Shown here: one piece after another, positions 36,031 through 46,689 of the stretch | Layout of the letters: each line of letters begins with the position of its first letter | Numbering within the stretch: the stretch's first letter is position 1 | Assembly (NCBI RefSeq): GCF_037975245.1 | Contig: NC_092567.1 | Coordinates: forward strand, 7,312,714-7,376,713 | Source of the DNA: Apostichopus japonicus | Taxonomy: Eukaryota > Echinodermata > Holothuroidea > Aspidochirotida > Stichopodidae | Length of the DNA stretch: 64,000 nt | Direction: 5' to 3' | Translations under genes and position numbers: made by a program | The notes under the pieces: model-generated | The model's input: the letters and a program-made list of their open reading frames with translations, nothing else | Database searches by the model: none | Told to the model about the DNA's origin: nothing

Positions 36031-37027
36031 TATACCTATATCTGTAATTTTCCAATCTTATCTGGTCACTAATATTTATGTGCTTCAACTGTTATTGGTT
36101 TTATTATATTTTTTAACAACCAAGCTGATCCCTGATTAAATGTATGAAGATGAGTTATAATTTCCTCCCATTAACAGAAATAAGAGTATCTGTTCATTAT
36201 TGCAATAATGATAGATGTACACAACCTTCCTCTCCGCTGCTTAGGCGTAAGAAGGCCATAACTTCCAAAAGATACATTTATGTATCTGCTAAAAGAAGAG
36301 TTATTACTAAAAGGGTTAGTTAAACGATTAGTATGATTCCACCCTTCCTCATTATGTTATTAATTTTATCGAAAAAAGAGAGAGATTATCGTGAGTCCTC
36401 CTTCAATACTAACAGTGACAAAAACTGTCAGTAAACATTTGGAAGTTTACTAACGAAACGACGATATGGTGACGTCACTCCATTGACGACACACAGAAAA
36501 TAATAGAATATGTGGAAGAAAAAAAAAAGATTAAATCCGAGCAAGGTCATGGTTCGTCGGCTGTTTTGCATCTGTGGTTTAATAAGGGAAGTAAAATGGA
36601 ATATTAAAAATATGTGATGTGGGATCAGGAAGGGGAGAAATGAAATACAGGTTCATGAATTAACAGACAGAAAGAATGTCAAGGTCAGCAGGTCACGATA
36701 CTGTATTCTAAAACACAAACATGTTAAAGAGCATTATCTTGTTCCATTTGTTTCCTCCAAATTCGTCTTGTGTAACAAATTATCTCCTTTTACATAATAT
36801 CAATAATTAGGGGAGCAAAGTATACACACATAGAAAGTGAATACCTTCGTTGAAGTTTAGAAGAATGTCAATGTGCAATTCATGTGTAGACATACCTACG
36901 AGAACAACAAGGGCATTGGAGAGGGCGCCGCCATGAATTATGTGCTCAAAGAGGGCAACTTCATACCGGTCATTAGCTTGTTTCCCGTGTCGCGGTGTTT
37001 TATATATTTATTTTGGCTCATGGTATT
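36031..37027. other. unassigned stretch
   Basis: One TGACGTCA at 36470 lies in the phrase ATGGTGACGTCACTCCATTG. No exon or gene is recognisable. Confidence 0.35.
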
Positions 37028-38395
37028 GCGGGGGCCGGGGGGCGAATTTTTTTTCCCAAACTGGTTTGCAATTACGGAGTTTTCCGCCAATCAGATTGCT
37101 CGTGACGTCAGCATCAATAATGGGCATCGCTTCGAAGTTCGAAGACATGCACTGAGTTACACACTGACACTTAATTAAGTCTAGTTACGGGGTTTCCCAT
37201 CAAACGCCCTAACTTTACTTTTAATGCTTGAATCACATGTTGACCTTACTTATGATACATACGCTACATTCTATTGGGTTCGTGTTTACGTTATTAAAGA
37301 TTTGTGAGCCGTTCTACTGCAATCGGAATTCGTTTCGTGGAATGGGTAGGCCTACATTAAAATCAACTTCACGAGTCTTGAATGAATATACGCAAACAGT
37401 TTAGTGTATAGTCAAGGCTTCATAATTGACGCACCCCCGTAATTGACGTACCTTCAATTATTACTAGCAACGATACACCAGGCCACCTAAACTTTTTACA
37501 GTCAAGCAGAATTACATTTTTCATGAGTTTGAATCCATTTCAGCTATTTGCTGACCAAATTGTGGTACTTTTTAAGCTTTTAACACCCTCCCCCAGTTTT
37601 GAACGTTTTTTGATTTTGGGTATTTGGAAATCTTAAATCCTAACTACCAACATTACCTTAATATGATGAGACTACTCTCTGGGACCTGACCTGTCTGCGC
37701 TTAGAGGCTCAGAGCATTGCAAACAGCATCTAAAGTCAATGGATGTATACTAAGGCCTGGACTACAGTTAGCTAATCGACGAATGTGTCAAATTAGGGGT
37801 ATGAAAGAACTTGACACGGCAGACATTTTTGGTCAAATCCTGCTCAATTGTACTGTGCATAAGCACAGAACCTTAAATATTTTGAGATCATAACATTTCT
37901 GAGGAACTACACATATGAAAAACACATAGAGTTGGGTGATTTGGATTTTTCCTTGATATACATCTTTGATCAAATCCTTAAGTGCGTCAATTATGAGCCC
38001 ACCATGCTACAGTATGATATTTTTCCGTCACTGCACTGTGTACACAGTTATAATACATATAGGCAACCAGCGCATGTTTGATGTACCCTGTATGAACATT
38101 TCACTGTGCGTTGTTATCGACTAATGCCTTCACAGAAAAATTCGATCAAAGTAGATGATCATACCATAGTAGTGTGCTAAATATGTCTAAACCAATTCCA
38201 AACACATCTACAACCAAAAGCCTCGGGTAATTTTGAACGGGTATATCTTCTTTGATATACTTTGGACTTTGGTTACCTGGAAGTGAAGGTTTCTATCGTT
38301 ATGACGTAACTTTTCCGACCAATCATGAGCGCCTATTTACACGCAATTGCAAACCTGTTTGGGAAAAAAAAAATCGCGGCCGGGGGGGGGGGGGT
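37028..38395. mobile_element. outer inverted-repeat element with G-tract ends
   Basis: The left end reads GCGGGGGCCGGGGGGCGA, followed by a T-run, then CCCAAACTGGTTTGCAATTA. The right end, as reverse complement, is a G-tract, then GGCCGCGA with a T-run, then CCCAAACAGGTTTGCAATTG. The inverted similarity continues for about 75 bases, including a CCAAT-like and CRE-like part (CAATCAGATTGCTCGTGACG). No transposase is seen. The size is about 1.37 kb including the nested element at 37412-38003. Confidence 0.68.
37412..38003. mobile_element. inner inverted-repeat element (TCATAATTGACGCAC ends)
   Basis: The left end reads GGCTTCATAATTGACGCAC and the right end, as reverse complement, GGGCTCATAATTGACGCAC, which is 17 of 19 matching. 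It is about 590 bp and non-coding. A second internal AATTGACG(C/T)AC phrase lies at about 37441. It lies wholly inside the 37028-38395 element, so it most likely inserted later. No certain target-site duplication was found. Confidence 0.7.
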
Positions 38396-38509
38396 TGTCT
38401 AGGTATAACTTCCCCATTGTTTTACTGATAAGAATTTTGCTCGACTTATTATTTATGTAACAAATGTACCTATATATATATATATACATTTCATCTTTAT
38501 ATTACAGCT

Positions 38510-38701
38510 CAATACTGGCGTCGCCAATCAGCAGCAGTACTGTGACGTCATTCACTCAATCCTCAAAACGATGGCAGTAATTTCAGTGAGAAAGGATCTA
38601 AGAAAGAGTTTAGGTTGTAAACTGTTAATATCTTCCAAATACTACAAACAGTTCCAGATAGAGCTCCAGTATAAAACACATGCAACTAGTCTAGTATGAT
38701 T
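38510..38701 (+). CDS. candidate alternative exon (weak)
   Basis: A pyrimidine-rich tract and ATTACAG acceptor precede a phase-0 frame that is open for 63 codons (beginning LNTGVANQQQYCDVIHSILK) and ends at TGA. It could in principle follow the micro-exon at 32319 as a further alternative end. Against this, the peptide has no known motif, and the segment overlaps two members of the TGACGTCA-containing repeat (38543 and 38703), which suggests repeat-derived sequence. Confidence 0.25.
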
Positions 38702-41700
38702 GTGACGTCAGCAAATGCCTATATTCTCAAGACAACGGCATGGTGACTTGATGAACATTGTAACTTTTACATTCATTGTGAATGGATCTTGTAGAGAGAT
38801 AATGTTGTACAATAATATTAATAATTCCATATACAATTAAGAAGTGAAATTTGAAAGATAACTGTTCCATTTACATTTTGTTTTAATGATTACTTTATTC
38901 GGAATTTCGGTCTTTAAATGTTATAGTTCGAAAAAGGGAGTGTTATTAATGTTTCTTCAGCTTTTCTGGTTTGGTAAGATAAATGTCTGGAATACTCCTT
39001 TAATGCTAAATTGATGATGACGTCAGCCCCTTAGTACAGGCCTAAATATTCATGTCAATAATGTGATTTATACATTTGAATAACTCAACAAAATCAAGTT
39101 TTTTAATTTCTTTTTTACGCCAGAGCATAGTTAGATGATTTCAACAACATTTGTCCGTGTAGAATTTGTACTTCAATGTTAACATGTTATTTGAGGCCAT
39201 AAAGTCTTCTCACCCCTTTGAGTTTGTGTTGTATTTGATGAACTGACAATAACTGTCTCCGTATTATATTATAAAGTCCAGTTACCTGTACTGATCAAAT
39301 CAGCTGCCTAAAGTAGCATGTCTCCAAATGTTATAGTAAAAGCAACCTAGACTGAAAGCCAGTGGTCTACAACATAACAATGTTAATGTTGTGCTTAAAG
39401 CCATCCTTTAATATACTACATGTTCAACTATAATAAGTTTTGTGAACTAAAGTGTACAAATGTAATTTGTTAGGTTTTGTTAACATTACTGTCGTTCGGG
39501 GGACTAGATGGGTAAGTGATGAGGACAAAAATGTTATCCTGTGACCATTTCTTATTCTGATGTATATCTAACGCTCGTAATGAGTTCACTGTACATTATA
39601 TATCTCTTATTAAGAGTCAGAGATTATCTTCGCCACCAACTGAAATAGTATGGTGACGTCACTGATTACCAAGTCGGAGAAACAATCATCAAATTTACTA
39701 TTTATGTCTCTTGAATTTAACTCGATAACATTTAAAACAACGACTTTTAAAACAACGAAATTTCGAAGTACATCTTAAAAAGAATGATTAATTATGAAAA
39801 ACTCGTCCACTATTAATTAAGATGTATTACCCACCCAGCATAAGGCGGATTTACCACAGGTAGCATACATAATTTGAATTTCATTGCTAGCGTTTATTTT
39901 ACTTTTCGGAGAAGGGATGTGTTGTTTAGTGGATTCCTTTTCCATTCTATCAAGAGATTGGGTTTGTAAACTGTTAAGAACTCCATCAAAGATTCTATAT
40001 CTTACATGATCATACAGGCTTCTTAGTATTTTATTGTAAAATGTACAACTAGTCATATCTTACGATTTATTACCCACATTAGTGTCCATATATATTTATC
40101 TTTTCTAACTCTAAATTCGTTTCCCTTCAAGCCAAATTCAAAATAATAAGAGCCAAACAAGCTTCTAATGACGTCATCCATCAACCACGACGTCATCAGT
40201 ATAGGAGACTTTATTTTCTTGGATGTCAACTATTGAGAGAGGGAAAAAACACAATCCCAATCTTACTCTTTGTGTGTAGGTGAAGAGGCGGGTGGGGTGG
40301 GGGTGTTGGAGAGGTTAGATGACGTACCCATTACATTGGTGACCAAGTACATGTTAAAGTAGTTAATTGCACCACCACCAGAATATTAATTTGTAGAATG
40401 GGAATTACACGGCAATGTGCAGTATTTTTTTAATTGTATTGTTTCCTAATATGTAACAAAGTCGTCGTTACTTGCGTAAATGAAGATAAATGTTTGTTCA
40501 CCTACTCGTGTGTCCCTGATCAGATATTACTGGACCTGCTCTCGCTCTCCACGCACTCCTTGTGTGCAGGGTATAACATCCTTCATTGGTCCAATTGTAT
40601 GTAATGTTATGATTCATTCCAATTTCAGACCCATTTCTACTTTCCACCCCCCCCCCCCCCCACCCCCATCTCCCTCGACAAACACTTTAGTACTCGGAAT
40701 TTATTAAACGTCTAATTATGTTAATATTTCTAAACTTATTTTTTTTAAGCAGACATGTTTGGAATGCTTTGGTTAAAATATGTACATACTGTATCCACAT
40801 ACACTGGGAGTGCATGATAAAACTCTTTCTTCGTTCTTCCTTCTACTAAATGTTGGTTTAAACTGTGACGTATCGGTTACGCAATGTCTTAAATCTCACA
40901 CGAGTAGAGTCACATTAATTGTGTCAATGTTAAGACTAAATACCATTCATTGGTTATCTACAATACCATTGTGTCATTAAAATCGTTCTACAAGAACTTA
41001 GAGGTGGTATTAATTAATATCTGTGACATGTTTGTTCTAAGTCAACGTTTCTTCATTTCTTTTTGTTCTTATAAATTTTCGTTCTCAACATGAAGACAAT
41101 AATATGACGTCATATCATATGATTTAAAATAACTAATGTATATTACGTAACTGAGACTTCAATAACTTCATCTATCAATACTTTCATTTTATTATTGTAT
41201 TATTATTATTATTTTAAGCTTCAATTTATAATTGTTTTAATTGTTATGATCTGTTTGTTTCAAATCATCATTGTAATAATTTAGTGTATTATCAATTTAA
41301 CGGAATATCCTATTTGTTGTATCAAATGATCCCATCAGCGCACGGAGAATATAACATGAACGCTCAAAATAGTTCACCGACAAACACACATACAAACGTT
41401 TCTATTTAATGTTAGCGCTAACTCTTGGAAAGTAACAGTCAAGTTAATTGCGCTTTGATCATGCGCAATTAGTACTATCTCTGCAGGTATGATGAAATGA
41501 CGTCAATATAAGATGTTTAACATTTATCTCAGGTTCCCATTATTGTTAGCGCTTTTAATAGATATCATATCGGTATTTTTTATCTGTTTACTTTTAATTT
41601 TTGCTACATTTTGAAAACTGTCTGTGAAAGTGTTCTTTACGTTTTGACTCAAAAAAGACTGTAACGTCGAAAACCTTAAAAAAGAAAGTTGAGAAGAAAA

Positions 41701-41989
41701 TGTAAATTTGACTTATTAAAGAGATTCATATACTTAGCATCCTGTTGAAATTTGTATTGAATTTCTACATTGCGTTTTGGATATATCGATTGCTGAAATT
41801 GTAACAGATTGTACCAAACGTGAACTTGAAGCAAACAGGTGTAATGTCATAGTTGCACACTGACAGCAAAATGTTCCATTTTTCTTATGTTTTTACTTCC
41901 TTAGTTTGACTTTGGATTGGAAAGAATCCCAACTTTGCTTTAGGGTATGTGATGATGACAATACCCATTAATTGCAAAATACACATAGT
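38702..41989. other. intronic stretch rich in TGACGTCA palindromes
   Basis: Seven TGACGTCA sites lie in this stretch (38703, 39018, 39654, 40169, 41105, 41498, plus the related CGACGTCATCAG near 40189). There is a run of about 14 C at 40647-40661 and a (TTA)n patch at about 41195-41213. No exon is supported. Confidence 0.4.
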
Positions 41990-42850
41990 TTAGTGCATAC
42001 CAAGTTTTTATTCCTTATCGAAGGCAAAACAAATATATGCAAAGGTGAGGGCGTGTGCGTCTGTTACACTTGCTTGAGTCCGCGATAACTCAACAACGGA
42101 GTGATGCATATTTGTCATACTTGTTATGTAGATGTATTATAGTAAGGAGGTGTGCCCAATTTTTGTAGCGCTGACCTTATGAAAATTAATAAGGTTATGG
42201 TGTCGAATGTAAAACGTTTTACATTGCAATAACTCCGCAACCCGAAGTCGGATTCCAGCCAAACTAGTTACAAGTTGCTGTCAATATCTGGGCACCCCAA
42301 AATCCTGGACCCATTTTTGAACTGGTGGGACCAAATTTAATTTCCAACTTAAATTTTGGGGCAACTTCTTTGGGCCCGAATTGTTGGGTCCCAATATTTT
42401 GGGACCATCTGAGCCCATATTTTCTCTCCATTGCAACACCACCGCAACCCTAAGTCGGATTGTAGCCAAACTTGGTAAACAGTCGTTGGTTAATAGCTGT
42501 TACATGAATGCCATCTGGACCCCAATAATTCCGGACCCATTCCAACTTCTATTTTCAACTCAATACATTTTTTTGGGACAAGTTCTTTAGGCCCGAATTT
42601 GTGGGCGCAATATATTTAGGACCATTTGAGGGCATCGTTTTATTGGGCCCCATTTTTGGGAAGGACCAACATTTTTTATCGCAATAACTCTACAACGTTT
42701 AAGTATATGTGATTGTATCTAATCTTGGAATACAGTTGTTGGTTAGTAGCTGGTACATATAGGCATAAATATTATAATAATGAGTGACGGCATACAACAC
42801 TTTAATATTCCACTTACCGAAGAACCATAGTGACCGTCGGGCTCTTGTTA
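41990..42850. repeat. diverged four-copy repeat block
   Basis: Units restart at about 42079 (CGCGATAACTCAACAACGG), 42222 (ATTGCAATAACTCCGCAACC), 42430 (ATTGCAACACCACCGCAACC) and 42677 (ATCGCAATAACTCTACAACG). Units two and three share AAGTCGGATT(C/G)(C/T)AGCCAAACT; units three and four share GTTGGTTA(A/G)TAGCTG(T/G)TACAT. The text between holds G/C-rich CCCGAATT(G/T)...TTTGGGACCAT phrases. Units are 140-250 bp and unequal. This is a decayed dispersed repeat, non-coding. Confidence 0.6.
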
Positions 42851-43116
42851 ATATTTTACAGCCTTCACTTACCCTACGTTGTTATTTTAGTCATATGTAA
42901 AGCCTTCGCTTTTAAGACAATACGATCACGTGAGCTTACATAATTCAACAAGATTGAATGCTGATAATGTTCTGTACATTAAGTAAGCATTATATGCAAT
43001 GGAATGCTCTCTGTGTTTTACATTTCATTGTATTATTTCCTTAAAGTGTTTTAGTTTACTGCATCTTTAAAAGTTTCTACTTGTTTGTGAGACTAAAGGA
43101 GAATCAAACCAACGAT
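42851..43116. other. unassigned stretch
   Basis: AT-rich, with no gene or repeat recognised before the satellite begins. Confidence 0.3.
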
Positions 43117-43545
43117 TATTGTAATATTATGTGATAGGTAAACTATCGGTCATTTTATAATTATGTGATAGGTAAGCTATCGATCATGTTAATATTATGT
43201 GATAGGTAAGCTATCGATCATGTTAATATGATGTGAAAGGTAAGCTATCGATCATTTTAATAGTATGTAATAGGTAAGCTATTGATCATTGTAATATTAT
43301 ATGATAGGTATCTTTCGATCTTTTAATATTATGTGATAGGTAAGCTATCGATCATTTTAATATTATGTCATTGGTAAGCTATCGATATTATGTGATAGGT
43401 AAGCTATCGATCATTTTAATATTATGTGATAGGTAAGCTATCGATCATTTTAATATTATGTGATAGGTAAGCAATCGATCATTGTAATATTATATGATAG
43501 TTAGCTTTCGATCATTTAATATTATGTGATAGGTAAGCTATCGTT
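43117..43545. repeat. 34-bp satellite, about 13 units
   Basis: The unit is ATTATGTGATAGGTAAGC followed by TATCGATCATTTTAAT. About 13 copies are present; most are 34 bp, two are shortened to 32 and one to 25. Every good unit contains GATAG-GTAAG-CTATC, a 5-bp stem with a 5-base loop, and an ATCGAT palindrome. Substitutions are scattered (for example AAACTATCGG, AAGCAATCG). It lies in an intron and has no open frame. Confidence 0.92.
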
Positions 43546-45984
43546 GAGCAAGTCACTTTAAGTCCTTTACGCGTTTGAGAAAAAGTAATTTTAATTTTTG
43601 AGATACCTTTTCTTGCATATTTGTTAAGATACAAGACTCGCAGATTTGAATAAGTTTTGACCGATCGGCTCTGTATAGTATATACGTTTAGTTTTATTCT
43701 TTCATTATCACAACAAATGTACCAAATTTGGGGCAAATTGGTTAGATATATATAGTATTTTAATGGCTGTAGGTTATATGGGAGAGAGAGGGGGCGGGTT
43801 GATGCCCCTTTATTTGTGAGTAATATTAATATTTGTTAATTGGCTTCAAACTGGCTTTCATTGTTATTTTAATGCGCTTTATTAATAGTTCTACTGGTTT
43901 CATTTTATTTCAGATCTTCTTTATTTCTTTATATTCCGATATTTTCCTTCGATTTATAACAATTCTTAGACTACATATAATACTTGCTCTATAATTATTG
44001 TTATATTTAGTCATTAATAATTAGATTGCATTCTATTTCAACCATTAATTAATTTTAATTTCTTTTAAGATTTAGTTTGCTTTATTTGGTTCCTCCTATT
44101 TCTATTTTATAAAATTAATCTTGTATATTACCCACGCGTAATACAGTGAATATTAGAAGAATATTGTTAAATATTATCATGATAACAATGACTGGCTGTC
44201 TACCGTTATACCATTGATTGTGTTACTCAAAATCAAACTAAAACATTGTCTCAGACATTAATTAATAACAATGACATGTTTTGTTTCTTAATCCAGTTCT
44301 TTGTTACATTATGATGATCTCTAATGATGTTTCCTCGAAGACAATAGGAACACGTAACTGTGACGTATTAACAAATGCTTTTAACATGATTGCTACGAAG
44401 ATATTGTTCTGTATATTAAACATAAACCTTAAATGTGATGATCGGCTCTCCATGCATATCTTTCATTCTTCTTGTATCGTTATTTTGCTTCTTCTTATTA
44501 ATGGTGCCGGTTAATGATTAATAAATATTCATGATCTCTACATTATAATTCAGTTTTTGTCGTATTTGCTTCAACCCAATTGGATATTATGAAGCCATAC
44601 AGTTTACCGATATAACCCAAGCCCTGTCACGCAAAATTGAATATATTTACATAACTACAAACACAGATTAACATATAAATATGGAAGAAATCACTGCGTT
44701 GCGGTATCTGTTTATGATATTACATATTTCAAAGGATATATTTATCCCTTTATTTTGTAATTGTTCTTGGTATCTTCCGTATTTTTGCATGTAAGTACAA
44801 ATATACAATGTTTGCAACAAACAAACTTGTTCCCTTTGAGGCGATCCTGGTCTCTCATTGTGATACAATTACAACCGATTCATTCCGTTTATCTGTTACT
44901 ATATCATAAGTTCGTATCGTAGAATCTAATGATGAAATTATTGATATGTATAGATATTGTAATGTCAATGGAAGCAATAAAAGAAAACTAATCAGAGAAA
45001 TATTTTCAACAGTATTATCGCTATGCAACATCATGGAGCGGTAATAGCTCCATGGTAACATGTAGTCTATGTACTAACTTGTAATTTTAACCTCTTACTC
45101 TTTTTCCTGTCCCGCGTCAAGGTCACACAGAAGGTTATGGCTATACAGTAACTCTCCGGCAAAACGGTTAATCTGGTATACTTGCGGTTTAGATTAAGAA
45201 ATTCTCCTTATGAAAGTGTTGATATCGCCATGTGTGCCTTTAATTTAAACTTTCTCTTTAAGTTCATCCCAACATTTTCTAGAAACAAGTGCTTTTGCAA
45301 AAGATTTTAAACTTCCAACTTATTTCATTTCAATTAAATATTCAAGAGGGTATAATCAAATGATCGTATGTTCTCAATTGCTCAATTTGGCATATGGTGA
45401 CCATTATCTGATTTTTGGGGGTTATTACGATATCATCTCCAGGCAGGATTTTAACGGTTGTACGTATCCCTCGTATAACTGACAGATTGTGATGCGTATC
45501 TGTGTCCATTTGCCTTATTCGTGTTGATTGTATCAAGAGAGAAGTGTATTCCTTTCCTTTGGTAACAAATCTTATTTGGTTTAAGTTCCGACAAGATGTA
45601 GAACGGGGATCCTGACCATATATTGAAATGTATTTTTATACTTACCTGTAAAATTGTGCTATGACATTCGCCTGGACTACGATCTCTGTATTGTTTCTTC
45701 GGTGACCATTTGAGTCATGTTGCTTCTATGGTTCCTTAGGTAATAAAACCTTATAGAAAATATTTGTTTTTATCAAAGATGTGTTCCTTGCTGGTATCAT
45801 CATATCAAAGATAACCTAATGTGTAACGAACGATGTTTATCTTTTTAATGTTTTATCTTCGTCGAGCACTTACTCTCTTTTTTTAATGAAACGAAATATT
45901 TCCTGATTCGACTTACCAATGTCTCGATGTTTATGACGTCATATATTTATTAGTATATCATTGTTTCTCTGCTTTTCGCTACAG
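43546..45984. other. intron sequence
   Basis: No supported gene. One TGACGTCA is at 45934. The stretch ends in TTTCTCTGCTTTTCGCTACAG, a good splice acceptor for the exon at 45985. Confidence 0.4.
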
Positions 45985-46032
45985 CACTGTGTTACTAAAC
46001 AGGAGATAACAGATACAGAGTATAATACTAAG
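45985..46032 (+). CDS. alternative exon 5b of the host gene
   Basis: The exon is bounded by CTTTTCGCTACAG and the donor GTAGGT. It is phase 0 on both sides and reads HCVTKQEITDTEYNTK. It can follow the phase-0 end of the micro-exon at 32319 and lead into the exon at 52961. It is polar with no known motif. If used, it skips the stop-containing exon at 35834 and leads to a longer C-terminus. Alternatively it belongs to a separate downstream gene. Confidence 0.52.
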
Positions 46033-46689
46033 GTAGGTTGATGGATATTGTAGTATACCTATTTAGAGTTTTGATTTCATTGGGACCTCATATGTAAAGA
46101 GATGGCTGTCATAAATGTCTATCATATATTAACAAAAAAAGTTTGGAGACAATTATTTCAGTGCGCGTACAGTCACATGATCAGAAGGATCGGTGTAGTT
46201 GGAACTTCTATATCATCATTCGGCATTTGCAAATACTGTTAAATATTTAGGACGAGGTACCAATATATTTTCTATAAAAAGATGCGTAAGAAACCCAACG
46301 GTGTTCGACTTTAAAACTTCTTCGTTTCATATACTTCTTTCATGATAGGAAAGGTTTGCTAAGTCTACGCATGCGTAACACGGACGATTGTAATTGTATT
46401 TTATGTAGCAATATGTGATAAATTGGTCAAAGTCTGCTGATATCAGACATAAACGTAAGAGAAACGATAAAAGTAATTGATAGAAAATGGTCATCAATTT
46501 ACCAAAGTAGTAACGTGGGAATTAATAACAGAAAATAAAGAACAAAAAAAAGGATAAGATCACTCGGTGATCTTCGAAACATTTGATCTTTTGGAACTTT
46601 CTCGTGAACCATCACTGTATAACTTCAATTTTATGGACACTCATTTCAAGCGATCAAGTGTAATGCTGTGCATTGTTGTTTATATGTAT
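46033..46689. other. intron sequence
   Basis: No recognisable feature before the LINE. Confidence 0.35.

Noticed and set aside
43117-43545. A CRISPR array
   Set aside because: The 34-bp units abut each other with no unique spacers, and the context is eukaryotic; it is a satellite.
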